The translations under genes and the position numbers were made by a program. The notes under the pieces are model-generated. The model worked only from the letters and a program-made list of their open reading frames with translations. It had not been told where the DNA came from and made no database searches. Shown here in pieces: positions 1-8,998 of a DNA stretch of 64,000 nucleotides (within the stretch, counting starts at the first letter, position 1; every line of letters begins with the position of its first letter). This DNA comes from Paraburkholderia fungorum (lineage in GTDB: Bacteria > Pseudomonadota > Gammaproteobacteria > Burkholderiales > Burkholderiaceae): assembly GCF_902833645.1 (NCBI RefSeq), contig NZ_CADFGE010000017.1:172804-236803 (forward strand), in the 5' to 3' direction.

Positions 1-82
1 GGAAGTTCTCAACCGACTTCGGTGCCTTTTCAGCGTCCAGTTCGAGTTTGATGACGCCGTGGTTCGTGTGCAGTTCAACCAT
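1..82 (-). CDS. ppiB: Cytoplasmic cyclophilin-type peptidyl-prolyl isomerase (5' part only)
   Basis: Only the first 27 codons are in the window; the gene runs off the left edge. The minus-strand reading starts MVELHTNHGVIKLELD and goes on to KAPKSVENF, the first two beta strands of cyclophilin A-type isomerases. There is no signal peptide, so the protein should act in the cytoplasm, speeding cis-trans isomerisation of Xaa-Pro bonds. A second, exported cyclophilin lies directly upstream on the same strand (250-831), so the two probably form a small operon. The symbol follows the usual naming of the cytoplasmic form. Confidence 0.85.
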   Translation of the reverse strand, partial: MVELHTNHGVIKLELDAEKAPKSVENF

Positions 83-249
83 GATGGAATCCTTTGATGA
101 TCGGAGTGAGTAAAAGGCGTGGCCGCCCGTCATGTGAGATGCAATGACGACGGGCCGCGCCGGGTGCGTAGAGTTATCAGTTATCGTTGACTTCGTGTAC
201 AGCGCGCCGGGTGCTGCTCTTTTGTTCTGCTTTATCCGGGTGTGTTCGG

Positions 250-831
250 TTACTTGCCGACAACCGTGGCCGATTCGATCACGATCGGCTTTTGCGGCAC
301 GTCGCTCATCGGGCCGCGCGTGGTGGTGGGCGTGCCTTCGATCTTCTTCACGACGTCCATACCGCTCGTGACCTTGCCGAATACCGCGTAGCCGTTGCCG
401 TCCGGATTCGGATAGTCGAGGCCGGCGTTGTCGACGGTGTTGATGAAGAACTGCGCGGTGGCCGAATTCGGGTCGCTGGTGCGCGCCATCGCGAGCGTGC
501 CGACGGTGTTCTTCAGACCGTTACGGCTTTCGAGCGGAATCGGCGCGCGCGTGGGCTTCTCAGCGAAGCTCTGCGTATAACCGCCGCCCTGAATCATGAA
601 GCCGGGAATCACGCGATGGAAGATCGTGCCGCTGTACTGGCCGGATTTCACGTAGTCGAGGAAGTTGGCGACGGCTTTCGGCGCCTTCTCGGGATACAGC
701 TCGACACGGATGTCGCCTTCGGTGGTCTTGAAGAGGACGGACGGGTGCGCGGCCTGCGAACCGGACTGGGCAAAGGCGGGGGCATTTGCGATCAGGGCGG
801 CGCTGCCGAGCGCCAACATCAACCATTTCAT
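250..831 (-). CDS. ppiA: Exported cyclophilin-type peptidyl-prolyl isomerase
   Basis: This 193-residue protein starts with MKWLMLALGSAALIANAPAFAQ, a clear signal peptide, so it should act in the periplasm. The mature part has the cyclophilin core: GTIFHRVIPGFMIQGG (catalytic Arg and Phe region), TLAMART and SATAQFFIN. It catalyses proline cis-trans isomerisation during folding of exported proteins. I chose the start at 831 over the longer reading frame because it gives the signal peptide and has a GAGGAC ribosome site just before it. It lies 49 bases after the TPR gene and before the cytoplasmic cyclophilin, all on the minus strand. Confidence 0.93.
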   Translation of the reverse strand: MKWLMLALGSAALIANAPAFAQSGSQAAHPSVLFKTTEGDIRVELYPEKAPKAVANFLDYVKSGQYSGTIFHRVIPGFMIQGGGYTQSFAEKPTRAPIPLESRNGLKNTVGTLAMARTSDPNSATAQFFINTVDNAGLDYPNPDGNGYAVFGKVTSGMDVVKKIEGTPTTTRGPMSDVPQKPIVIESATVVGK

Positions 832-880
832 GAAAGTCCTCAGGGTTGGAAAAAACGTGTTGCCGAAAACGATGACCGTG

Positions 881-1609
881 TTACTGCGACGGCGCCATGT
901 AGGGCGGCATGGCAAACGAGCCATTGGCGCCGCCGTACTGGAAGCTCGGCGTTTGCGTCATGTCCGCGCTCGAGCGCGGGGCGCTGGCCTCGACAGGCGC
1001 GGCGGCCTGCTTCGCCGGTGTTTTGCCCTTGGGCGGCGAAATGACGTTCTGGATGTCCACGAGACGTTGCCTGGTTGTGGCGCTGGCTTTGCCGAGGCTC
1101 TGCGCGCGGCGGTAGGCTTCGTTGGCCATGCGCAGATACAGGTCGCCGAGATTCTCATAGGCGAGACCGTAGCCCGGATTCACCTTGGTCGCCGTTTCGA
1201 GCGCAGCGCGCGCTTCGGCGTAACGGCCGTGCTTTGCATAGAGCGCCGCCAGGTTGTTATACGGCTCGGGCAGCTCGGGATACAGTTGCGTGAGTTCGGT
1301 GAAGGCGGCGATTGCTTCGTCGTCGCGATTCAGGTGCGCCAGCACCGTGGCGCGTTTGAACTTTGCCTGCGCGTCGCGCGGATTCGAGGCGATGCGCGCG
1401 TCGAGCTGGGTGAGCGCGGTTTGCCAGTTCTTCTGCGTAATCGACGCGTCGATCTCCGGCGTGTTGTCACGCACGGCGGGCCCTTGCGGCAGCGTGGAGG
1501 CTTTCTGCGCGTACGCCGCAGCAGCCGGCAAGACCGTGAGGGCGACGGCGCAGAATGCCGTCGCGGCGAGGGTCGCAGCGCTGCGCGCGCGGCCGCTGGA
1601 AGGTTTCAT
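881..1609 (-). CDS. Exported tetratricopeptide repeat protein
   Basis: A 242-residue protein. Residues 1-30 form a signal peptide with a long Ala-rich core ending AAAYAQ. The middle carries about three TPR units (for example FKRATVLAHLNRDDEAIAAF and PYNNLAALYAKHGRYAEAR), a fold for protein-protein contacts. The C-terminal tail is low complexity and rich in Pro, Ala and Ser. The start at 1609 is preferred to the longer frame because it opens the signal peptide. It is first in the minus-strand run TPR-ppiA-ppiB and diverges from cysS. The partner is unknown; a role in envelope assembly is a guess from location only. Confidence 0.85.
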   Translation of the reverse strand: MKPSSGRARSAATLAATAFCAVALTVLPAAAAYAQKASTLPQGPAVRDNTPEIDASITQKNWQTALTQLDARIASNPRDAQAKFKRATVLAHLNRDDEAIAAFTELTQLYPELPEPYNNLAALYAKHGRYAEARAALETATKVNPGYGLAYENLGDLYLRMANEAYRRAQSLGKASATTRQRLVDIQNVISPPKGKTPAKQAAAPVEASAPRSSADMTQTPSFQYGGANGSFAMPPYMAPSQ

Positions 1610-1865
1610 AGGCTCAGGTCTGGATGTTATACTCCGACCCATTCTAACAAAAGGTCTGCGCGTTCCGTCGAACCGCAAACTGTCTTTTCGCCACTCGTGG
1701 TCGTCTCCGCCTTGACCGCAGCCTGACCGCCGCACCAGGTGCACCGGTTTGCTGCTGTTGCCTGTTTCGTTAAGGAACGCACCCGCTGTCTTCCCGCGGG
1801 GCGCTTCATGCGCGAAACAGCACGAAACACATTGCGGATTTCTTTCGGCCAACGCACCGTTCTCT

Positions 1866-3263
1866 ATGGAATCACTGCGCATCTACAACACGCTCGCGCG
1901 TGACAAGCAAACTTTCGTGCCGCTGCAGGATGGCGTCGTACGGATGTACGTCTGCGGGATGACCGTATACGACTATTGCCATGTCGGTCACGCGCGCGTG
2001 ATGGTCGTGTTCGACATCGTGCAACGGTGGTTGCGCACGCTCGGTTACGAGGTGACCTACGTGCGCAATATCACGGATATTGACGACAAGATCATCCGCC
2101 GCGCGCTCGAGAACGGCGAGACGATCAAGGCGCTGACCGATCGCTTCATCAAGGCCTTGCACGAAGACGCGGACGCGCTCGGCATCGAGCGGCCCGATCT
2201 GGAGCCGCGCGCCACCGATTTCATTCCGCAGATGCTCGGCATGATCGAGAAGCTCGAGGCGAACGGCTACGCGTATCAGGCGGCCGACGGCGACGTGAAC
2301 TATGCGGTGCGCAAGTTCGCGGGCTACGGCAAGCTGTCGGGCAAGTCGCTCGAGGATCTGCGCGCCGGTGAGCGCGTCGCGGCGAACGACGCCAAGCAGG
2401 ACCCGCTCGACTTCGTGCTGTGGAAGCAGGCGAAGCCGGAGGAGCCGGCGGACACCGGCTGGGAATCGAAGTACGGGCGCGGCCGGCCAGGCTGGCATAT
2501 CGAATGCTCGGCCATGGGCTGCACCTTGCTCGGCGAGCATTTCGACATTCATGGCGGCGGCCAGGATCTGCAGTTTCCGCACCATGAGAACGAGATTGCA
2601 CAAAGCGAAGCTGCCACCGGACAAACCTTCGTCAATTACTGGATGCACAACGGCTACGTGCAGATCGACAATGAGAAGATGTCGAAGTCGTTGAATAACT
2701 TCTTTACGATCCGCGAAGTATTGGCGCAGTACGATGCCGAGGTTGTGCGTTTTTTCATCGCGCGTGCGCATTACCGCTCGCCGTTGAATTACAGCGACGT
2801 GCATATCGACGACGCTCGCAACGCGCTCGCACGTTTGTACACCGCGCTGAAAGACGTCACGCCGGACAGCGCGGAGCTCGACTGGAACGAAGCGCATGCG
2901 CAACGTTTCCAGGCAGCAATGAACGACGACTTCAACACGCCGGTTGCAGTGTCGGTGTTGTTCGAGTTGGCAACTGAAGTGAACCGCACGCGCGACCCCG
3001 CGCTGGCCCGCCAATTGCGCCTGCTTGCGCAAGTGCTCGGCTTGCTCGGCCGGGAGCCGCGTGCCTACCTGCAACAGGCTGCGGGCGCCGCTGCGCAAGG
3101 CGCGCTCGAGCCCGCCGCGATCGAAGCGAAGATCGCCGCGCGCGTGGCAGCCAAGCAGGCGAAAGACTATGCGGCAGCAGACCGGATCCGGGCCGAATTG
3201 CTCGAAGCCGGCGTTGCACTTGAAGACAAACCCGGCGGGTTGACCGAGTGGCGGCGCGTGTGA
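1866..3263 (+). CDS. cysS: Cysteinyl-tRNA synthetase
   Basis: This 465-residue class I aminoacyl-tRNA synthetase charges tRNA-Cys with cysteine, using ATP, in the cytoplasm. It shows the zinc-binding Cys in YVCGMTVYDYCHVGHAR with the HVGH form of the HIGH motif, the zinc ligands in WHIECSAMG and the HHENE segment, and the KMSKS motif in NEKMSKSLNN. Length fits the family (about 460). The start MESLRIYNTL at 1866 matches the conserved N-terminus; the frame stays open upstream but that part is not conserved. It is followed 47 bases later by the glycosylase gene. Confidence 0.97.
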   Translation: MESLRIYNTLARDKQTFVPLQDGVVRMYVCGMTVYDYCHVGHARVMVVFDIVQRWLRTLGYEVTYVRNITDIDDKIIRRALENGETIKALTDRFIKALHEDADALGIERPDLEPRATDFIPQMLGMIEKLEANGYAYQAADGDVNYAVRKFAGYGKLSGKSLEDLRAGERVAANDAKQDPLDFVLWKQAKPEEPADTGWESKYGRGRPGWHIECSAMGCTLLGEHFDIHGGGQDLQFPHHENEIAQSEAATGQTFVNYWMHNGYVQIDNEKMSKSLNNFFTIREVLAQYDAEVVRFFIARAHYRSPLNYSDVHIDDARNALARLYTALKDVTPDSAELDWNEAHAQRFQAAMNDDFNTPVAVSVLFELATEVNRTRDPALARQLRLLAQVLGLLGREPRAYLQQAAGAAAQGALEPAAIEAKIAARVAAKQAKDYAAADRIRAELLEAGVALEDKPGGLTEWRRV

Positions 3264-3310
3264 GCGCACCTCGTACTTCCCTCTGATCGACTCGCCAGGC
3301 AGGAGGCAGG

Positions 3311-4372
3311 ATGGCAACGGCCACGAAGACGCCGGCTAAACGAGCCACGTCTCAAACAAACGCGGCAGCCGCAGCAAAGTCGACACGAACGTCGGCTCGT
3401 GCGGACAGCGGCGCGGTAAAGAAAGCATCGTCGAAAGCCGCCGGCGTGGCGGCGAAGACGGGCAAACGTGTCGCGGCAGGCGCCGCGAAGAAGCCTGCGG
3501 TCAAGCGCGCGCTGAACGGTGCGTCGGCACCCGCGGGTGCTTCAAAACGGGCCAAAGCGCCGCGCGCAAAAAGCAATGGCGCGTTGCCAGCCGAACTCGC
3601 CGGCGAGGTGCAGGCGCTCGAGCGCGTTACGCATGAAGGGCACGAAGGCGAAGTCGTGCGCAAGACGCGCGCGTCATCGAGTGCGGGCGGCGAAGCGGCG
3701 GGTGCTGCAGAAGTCGCGGTGCCGGTGCAGATCGGCGGCCTCACGCCCGAAGTCAGCCGCCCGGCGTATTGGGACAAGGCGTGCGCGGACCTCGTCAAGC
3801 GCGACCGTATTCTGAAGAAGCTGATTCCGAAGTTCGGCCCGGTGCACCTGCTGAGCCGGGGCGACCCGTTCGTCACGCTCGCGCGCTCGGTGGTCGGGCA
3901 GCAGATTTCGGTGGCGTCCGCGCAGGCGGTCTGGGCGAAAGTCGAGGCAGCGTGCCCGAAGCTCGTGCCGCAGCAGTTCATCAAGCTCGGTCAGGACAAG
4001 CTGACCGGGTGCGGGCTTTCCAGGCGCAAGGCGGAATACGTGCTCGATCTCGCGCAGCACTTCGTGTCGGGCGCGCTGCACGTCGGCAAGTGGACCTCGA
4101 TGGACGACGAGGCGGTGATCGCCGAACTCACGCAGATTCGCGGCATCGGCCGCTGGACCGCGGAAATGTTCCTGATCTTCAATCTGTCGCGCCCGGATGT
4201 GCTGCCGCTCGACGACCTCGGTCTGATCCGTGCAATCAGCGTCAATTACTTTAGCGGCGAGCCGGTTACGCGCAGCGAAGCGCGGGAGGTTGCGGCAAAC
4301 TGGGAGCCGTGGCGTACCGTCGCCACCTGGTATATGTGGCGTAGTCTCGATCCGTTGACGGTCGACTACTGA
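3311..4372 (+). CDS. alkA: DNA-3-methyladenine glycosylase II (AlkA/HhH-GPD) with a long basic N-terminal tail
   Basis: A base-excision repair enzyme of 353 residues that should remove alkylated purines from DNA. The catalytic half (from about residue 145) has the helix-hairpin-helix LTQIRGIGRWTAEMFL and the catalytic Asp in VLPLDDLGL. The first 145 residues are unlike the family: very rich in Lys, Ala, Ser and Thr, with repeated KKA, AAK and KRA steps resembling a histone H1 tail. The start has a strong AGGAGG site 6 bases upstream. It sits between cysS and accA in what looks like a conserved core block. Confidence 0.92.
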   Translation: MATATKTPAKRATSQTNAAAAAKSTRTSARADSGAVKKASSKAAGVAAKTGKRVAAGAAKKPAVKRALNGASAPAGASKRAKAPRAKSNGALPAELAGEVQALERVTHEGHEGEVVRKTRASSSAGGEAAGAAEVAVPVQIGGLTPEVSRPAYWDKACADLVKRDRILKKLIPKFGPVHLLSRGDPFVTLARSVVGQQISVASAQAVWAKVEAACPKLVPQQFIKLGQDKLTGCGLSRRKAEYVLDLAQHFVSGALHVGKWTSMDDEAVIAELTQIRGIGRWTAEMFLIFNLSRPDVLPLDDLGLIRAISVNYFSGEPVTRSEAREVAANWEPWRTVATWYMWRSLDPLTVDY

Positions 4373-4398
4373 AGAACAAGAAGCCATGCCGTTTCAAA

Positions 4399-4426
4399 AA
4401 CTATCAATTGTTAAAAATTGATAGTT
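4399..4426. promoter_or_regulatory. AT-rich perfect palindrome upstream of accA
   Basis: AACTATCAATT and AATTGATAGTT form a perfect 11-bp inverted repeat around a 6-base spacer. It lies 71 bases before the accA start and 27 bases after the glycosylase stop, in an otherwise GC-rich region. No T-run follows, so a Rho-independent terminator is less likely than a dimer-binding operator. The regulator is not identifiable from this window. Confidence 0.5.
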
Positions 4427-4496
4427 GAGAGACGGTTTCGACATCGGCGAGCGCGGTTAGAATACGCGCTGCCGGTAAGTCCAAGGATTACAACCA

Positions 4497-5468
4497 ATGA
4501 AGACCACCTTTCTGGATTTCGAACAGCCGATCGCTGAACTCGAAGCGAAGATCGAAGAATTGCGCTTCGTGCAGGACGATTCGGCCGTCGATATTTCGGA
4601 AGAGATCGAGCGGCTGTCCAAGAAAAGCCAACAGCTCACCAAAGATCTGTACGCGAACCTCACCCCGTGGCAGGTTTCGCAAATCGCCCGACACCCCCAG
4701 CGCCCGTACACGTTCGATTACGTGAACGAGTTGTTCACCGATTTCCACGAACTGCACGGCGACCGTAACTATGCGGACGACCTGTCGATCGTCGGTGGCC
4801 TCGCGCGTTTCAACGGCCAGGCCTGCATGGTGATCGGCCATCAGAAGGGCCGCGACACCAAGGAGCGCGCGCTGCGCAACTTCGGCATGCCGCGTCCGGA
4901 AGGCTATCGCAAGGCCGAACGCCTGATGCGCCTCGCCGAGAAGTTCGGTTTGCCCATTTTCACGTTCATCGACACACCGGGTGCGTACCCGGGTATCGGC
5001 GCCGAAGAGCGTGGCCAGTCCGAAGCGATCGGCCGCAATCTGTACGTGATGGCTGAATTGAAGACGCCGCTGATCGCCACGATTATCGGCGAAGGCGGTT
5101 CGGGCGGCGCGCTCGCGATTGCCGTCGGCGACAGCGTGCTGATGCTGCAGTTCTCGACCTATTCGGTGATTTCGCCGGAAGGCTGCGCGTCGATTCTGTG
5201 GAAGAGCGCCGCGAAAGCGCCGGAAGCCGCGGAAGCGCTCGGCTTGACCGCGCATCGTCTGAAGGCGCTCGGTCTGATCGACAAGATCGTCAACGAGCCG
5301 CTCGGCGGCGCGCACCGCGATCCGAAGGGCATGGCCGCCATGTTGCGCCGTGCGCTCGCCGATTCGCTGCGCCAGTTCCAGGGCATGAGCATCAACGACC
5401 TGCGTCAACGCCGTTTCGAACGGTTGATGGCGTACGGCAAATTCAAGGAAACCACGCCGGGTGCTTGA
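4497..5468 (+). CDS. accA: Acetyl-CoA carboxylase carboxyltransferase, alpha subunit
   Basis: This 323-residue protein pairs with AccD to move the carboxyl group from biotin to acetyl-CoA, making malonyl-CoA for fatty acid synthesis. The N-terminal helical part (about 1-80) is followed by the crotonase-like core with GRDTKERALRNFGMPRPEGY, TPGAYPGIGAEERGQSEAI and IIGEGGSGGALAI, all hallmarks of AccA. Length matches the family (about 320). A stretch AAGGA stands upstream of the ATG. An AT-rich palindrome lies upstream and may regulate it. It is followed by tilS. Confidence 0.97.
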   Translation: MKTTFLDFEQPIAELEAKIEELRFVQDDSAVDISEEIERLSKKSQQLTKDLYANLTPWQVSQIARHPQRPYTFDYVNELFTDFHELHGDRNYADDLSIVGGLARFNGQACMVIGHQKGRDTKERALRNFGMPRPEGYRKAERLMRLAEKFGLPIFTFIDTPGAYPGIGAEERGQSEAIGRNLYVMAELKTPLIATIIGEGGSGGALAIAVGDSVLMLQFSTYSVISPEGCASILWKSAAKAPEAAEALGLTAHRLKALGLIDKIVNEPLGGAHRDPKGMAAMLRRALADSLRQFQGMSINDLRQRRFERLMAYGKFKETTPGA

Positions 5469-5516
5469 ACCCGCGCGCGTTTTCTTTCGTCCTTCGGCGC
5501 TTCGCGCGCTAACGAC

Positions 5517-7022
5517 GTGACTCCCACCGCCGATTCCCCCGCCGACCGCCTCGTTCTCGAGGCGGTCGGCGGGGCGCTGTCCGCGCTGCCTGCCGATGCG
5601 CGCATTGCGGTGGCGTTCAGTGGCGGCGTCGACTCGACTGTGCTGCTCGATGCGGCGGTGCGGGTCGCGGGTGCGTCGCGCTGTGTCGCGTTGCATGTGC
5701 ATCATGGGCTGAGTGCTCGCGCCGACGAATGGCTCGCGCACTGCGAAGCATTCGCGCGTGAACGTGGCGTCGAGTTCGCCGCGCAGCGCGTCGAGGTGCC
5801 GCGTGATGCGGGGGTGAGTGTCGAGGCGGCGGCGCGCGATGCGCGTTATCGCGCGCTGGACGCGATGTGCGCAACACACGCCGTTCATATGCTCTGGCTC
5901 GCGCAACACGCAGACGATCAGGCGGAGACGGTGCTGTTGCAGTTGCTGCGCGGCGCGGGCCTCGCGGGCCTTGCCGCGATGGCGCCCGAATACTTGCCGG
6001 CCGGTGCCGCCGCGGTGCGCGTGAGACCTTTGCTGCATCTGCTGCGTGTCCAGCTCGAACAGTATGCAAGCGTCCGCGCGCTGCGCTGGATCGACGACGA
6101 GTCGAACGCCGACACCCGTTACGCGCGCAACGCATTGCGCAACGAGGTGACGCCGGCGCTGGCCGTCCATTTTCCTGGTTTTCGCGACGCCCTCGCGCGC
6201 ACCGCGGCCCATGCGGCATCGGCGCAACGTCTGCTCGACGAGCTCGCGCGCGTCGATCTGGATGCGGCGGGGCGCGATGAGGGCCACGCGTTATCGCATG
6301 ACGCGCTGCTCGCTCTCGACGACGATCGTGCGCTCAATCTGCTGCGCTACTGGATGCGTACCAGGGGTCTCGTTGCCGCATCGACCGCGCGTCTTACCGA
6401 CGCGTTGCGCCAGTTGCGCGAAGTCGGAGCGGCAGGCGAGGGCCATAGTCTGCGTATCGATCATGCGGGGCAGGCGTTGCGCAGTTATCGCGGCCTCGTC
6501 TATTGGGAGGCGGGCGATAGCCGCGATCTCGCCGACGAAACCGCGCTCGCCGCGCGTGCAATCAGCGAACTTGCATGGCACGGCGAAGCGGTGTGGCGAT
6601 TGCCTCAATGGCGGGGCACGTTTGTGTTCGCCGCGGTCGAGGCGAATCTGGGAGCGGGGCCCGGCGCGGTTTCTGATGGGGCCGATGGAGAAACCGGTGA
6701 CCCTGCCGACCCGGCGCCGAACGATCCCGATACGCTTCCTGTCAGCGTTCTGCGCCGGGCATTGCTGAGTGCGCGCTCGCGCGTCGGCGGCGAACGGATG
6801 CGTACCAGCGCTGCGCGAGGCGCCCCAAGCCGAACGCTGAAAAATCTGTTCCAGGAGCGGGGCATTCCCGCATGGAAGCGCGACGTGCCGCTGCTTTACG
6901 TGGGGGGCGACCTGCTGTTCGTGCCCTTACTCGGCCTGAACCGCGCAGCGTTGCCCGCACAGGTCGATGCGATGGAGGCGCGCATCAGGATCATCTGGCG
7001 CGACGACTTGCTGATCGCCTGA
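5517..7022 (+). CDS. tilS: tRNA(Ile)-lysidine synthetase
   Basis: A 501-residue enzyme that changes C34 of the CAU anticodon of tRNA-Ile2 to lysidine, so that it reads AUA. The PP-loop ATP-binding motif AFSGGVDSTVLLDA is at about residues 31-44, followed by LHVHHGLSARADEW and the AQHADDQAETVLLQLLRG block. The C-terminal part carries the TilS substrate-binding domain (ARGAPSRTLKNLFQERGIPAW). The start is GTG at 5517; no earlier in-frame start fits between it and accA. Its C-terminal linker has a variable Gly/Ala/Asp-rich insertion. Confidence 0.93.
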   Translation: MTPTADSPADRLVLEAVGGALSALPADARIAVAFSGGVDSTVLLDAAVRVAGASRCVALHVHHGLSARADEWLAHCEAFARERGVEFAAQRVEVPRDAGVSVEAAARDARYRALDAMCATHAVHMLWLAQHADDQAETVLLQLLRGAGLAGLAAMAPEYLPAGAAAVRVRPLLHLLRVQLEQYASVRALRWIDDESNADTRYARNALRNEVTPALAVHFPGFRDALARTAAHAASAQRLLDELARVDLDAAGRDEGHALSHDALLALDDDRALNLLRYWMRTRGLVAASTARLTDALRQLREVGAAGEGHSLRIDHAGQALRSYRGLVYWEAGDSRDLADETALAARAISELAWHGEAVWRLPQWRGTFVFAAVEANLGAGPGAVSDGADGETGDPADPAPNDPDTLPVSVLRRALLSARSRVGGERMRTSAARGAPSRTLKNLFQERGIPAWKRDVPLLYVGGDLLFVPLLGLNRAALPAQVDAMEARIRIIWRDDLLIA

Positions 7023-7419
7023 CCGGCCAGTCGGACGGGCGGCTTATCAATCCGGTGAATCTCCGGGGACGGGAGCAAAAAGGGCGCAAAAGCGCGCCGG
7101 ATACGCCTTTCCAGCCGAAAATACGGAGCATTCGACGGCCATTTTGGCTTGTCTTTTTGCGCTCGATCGGGTAATTTAACTCGTTTGCCCGACCCGATTT
7201 CGCCTTCGCTGTCGTCGCCATAGCCGGTTTGCGAGCGTGATCCGTCGTATCCGGTCAGCCACTAGCGATCATTCCCGGGCAAATCCGCGCGTGCTGCACG
7301 CGTGCTGCATTTACGCCGCCACACACTTTGCCGTCGTTCACAAGACGTTGCGCTCCCTGTGCTTTTGTGCGGTTGTCTCCAGCGCGCCAGCGCGGTTTAT
7401 CCTCCAGTTCAGAACGACA
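7023..7419. other. Intergenic region between tilS and lysC
   Basis: About 400 bases without a convincing gene. The lysC frame stays open through part of it, but the protein reading there is not conserved-looking. One imperfect hairpin (ATCGGGT at 7166-7172 with ACCCGAT at 7192-7198) has no good T-run. I see no riboswitch-like structure by eye. The lysC promoter is probably here. Confidence 0.5.
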
Positions 7420-8670
7420 ATGGCACTCATCGTACATAAATACGGCGGCACTTCGATGGGCTCGGTCGAGCGCATCAAGAACGTCGCCAAGCGCGTCGCG
7501 AAATGGCACAAGGCCGGCCACAAGATGGTCGTCGTGCCGTCGGCGATGTCCGGCGAAACCAACCGTTTGCTCGGTCTCGCGAAAGAAATCACGGGCCAGC
7601 CGAGCCCGCGCGAACTCGACATGATTGCCGCTACCGGCGAGCAGGTCAGCTCAGGACTGCTCGCTATCGCGTTGCAGGAAGCCGGCGTCGACGCGGTCAG
7701 CTATGCCGGCTGGCAAGTGCCCGTCAAAACGGATAGCGCGTTCACGAAAGCGCGCATCAGCGAAATCGACGGCGAGCGCGTGCTGCGCGATCTCGAAGCG
7801 GGCAAAGTCGTGGTGATCACGGGCTTCCAGGGCATCGACCCCGAGGGCAATATCACTACGCTCGGTCGCGGCGGTTCGGACACGTCCGCGGTCGCAGTCG
7901 CTGCCGCATTGAAAGCCGACGAGTGTCTGATTTACACGGACGTCGACGGCGTCTACACGACCGACCCGCGTGTGGTGGACGGTGCACGCCGCCTCGATCG
8001 CGTGACGTTCGAAGAGATGCTGGAAATGGCCAGCCTGGGTTCCAAGGTGCTGCAGATCCGTTCGGTGGAATTCGCCGGCAAATATCAGGTGAAGACGCGT
8101 GTGCTGTCGAGCCTGACCGATCCGCTCATCCCGCTCGACGCTGAAATGAAGTCGGGCACCCTGATTACTTTTGAAGAAGACGAGACCATGGAAAAAGCAG
8201 TCATCTCGGGCATCGCGTTCCAGCGCGACGAAGCTCGTATCGCCGTGATGGGTGTGCCCGACAAGCCGGGCATCGCGTATCAGATTCTCGGCCCGGTGGC
8301 GGACGCGAATATCGACGTCGACATGATCATCCAGAACCAGAGCGTCGAGGGCAAAACCGCGTTCACGTTCACGGTCGGCCGCGGCGATTATCAGCGTGCC
8401 ATGGACATCCTCACGAGCCAGGTGAAGGGCCACGTGCAGGCTGAGCAGGTGCTGGGCGATCCGAAGGTGTCGAAGGTGTCGGTGGTCGGTGTCGGCATGC
8501 GTTCGCATGTAGGTATTGCGAGCACGATGTTCCGCACGCTGTCGGAGGAGGGCATCAACATCCAGATGATCTCGACTTCCGAAATCAAGATCTCGGTGCT
8601 GATCGACGAGAAGTACATGGAGCTCGCCGTGCGCGCGCTGCATAAAGCGTTCGAACTGGATCAGGCGTAA
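7420..8670 (+). CDS. lysC: Aspartate kinase
   Basis: A 416-residue monofunctional aspartokinase that phosphorylates L-aspartate, the first step to lysine, threonine and methionine. The N-terminal amino acid kinase domain starts MALIVHKYGGTSMGSVERI and includes TTLGRGGSDTSAVA and YTDVDGVYTTDPR. Two ACT domains follow (about 265-340 and 345-416; for example MGVPDKPGIAYQI and VGVGMRSHVGIAS), which bind the feedback inhibitors. The start at 7420 gives the conserved N-terminus; the frame upstream is ignored. It is the last core gene before the tRNA and the island. Confidence 0.97.
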   Translation: MALIVHKYGGTSMGSVERIKNVAKRVAKWHKAGHKMVVVPSAMSGETNRLLGLAKEITGQPSPRELDMIAATGEQVSSGLLAIALQEAGVDAVSYAGWQVPVKTDSAFTKARISEIDGERVLRDLEAGKVVVITGFQGIDPEGNITTLGRGGSDTSAVAVAAALKADECLIYTDVDGVYTTDPRVVDGARRLDRVTFEEMLEMASLGSKVLQIRSVEFAGKYQVKTRVLSSLTDPLIPLDAEMKSGTLITFEEDETMEKAVISGIAFQRDEARIAVMGVPDKPGIAYQILGPVADANIDVDMIIQNQSVEGKTAFTFTVGRGDYQRAMDILTSQVKGHVQAEQVLGDPKVSKVSVVGVGMRSHVGIASTMFRTLSEEGINIQMISTSEIKISVLIDEKYMELAVRALHKAFELDQA

Positions 8671-8793
8671 TGTGTTGCACGAGGTGGGACGTACAAGAGC
8701 GTCTCAGCTCTGAATGCTCGACGGTATGCGCGGCCAATGTGAATAAATTGCGTCGGCGGTGACAAAACTGGCACAAAAAATGTCCGGTAGACA

Positions 8794-8822
8794 TTGACCT
8801 TCGCGGTGCGGCCCGCTATTAT
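8794..8822 (+). promoter_or_regulatory. Sigma-70 promoter of the tRNA-Ser gene
   Basis: TTGACC at 8794-8799 and TATTAT at 8817-8822 are separated by exactly 17 bases, a near-consensus housekeeping promoter. Transcription should start near 8830, about 35 bases before the mature tRNA. Confidence 0.8.
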
Positions 8823-8864
8823 CTTGGCTTCGTTGCGCTGACTCCCTGCGCAACCGAAAGTTTG

Positions 8865-8958
8865 GGAGACGTGGCCGAGAGGTCGAAGGCACTCCCCTGC
8901 TAAGGGAGCATCTGGGCCAAAACCTGGATCGAGGGTTCGAATCCCTCCGTCTCCGCCA
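8865..8958 (+). tRNA. tRNA-Ser (anticodon GCT)
   Basis: The acceptor arm GGAGACG (8865-8871) pairs with CGTCTCC (8948-8954), followed by discriminator G and an encoded CCA. The anticodon loop CTGCTAA puts GCT at 8899-8901, reading AGC/AGU. A long variable arm (class II) and the T arm GGTTCGAATCC are clear. The gene is intact and is the apparent integration target of the downstream element. Confidence 0.96.
8931..8958. other. Probable attL: 3' end of tRNA-Ser
   Basis: The T arm and 3' acceptor of the tRNA immediately precede a tyrosine integrase reading away from it, the standard arrangement of a tRNA-targeted island. The core length cannot be fixed, because the matching attR copy lies beyond the window; I found no second copy of the tRNA 3' end within it. 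Confidence 0.6.
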
Positions 8959-8998
8959 GGAGCACCCCCCGGGGCATTCCACAATGTCCCGGACCAGA

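Noticed and set aside
187..1044. Long plus-strand frame of 285 codons over the cyclophilin and TPR genes
   Set aside because: It is the antisense shadow of two clear minus-strand genes; composition is Arg-rich with no motif.
1872..3317. 481-codon minus-strand frame opposite cysS
   Set aside because: Shadow of cysS; high GC gives long open antisense frames here.
4488..6287. 599-codon minus-strand frame opposite accA and tilS
   Set aside because: It spans two real genes in antisense and has no recognisable domain.
7164..7200. Hairpin after tilS as a terminator
   Set aside because: The stem is 7 bp with a 19-base loop and lacks a T-run.
7651..8643. 330-codon minus-strand frame opposite lysC
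   Set aside because: His/Arg-rich shadow of a conserved gene.
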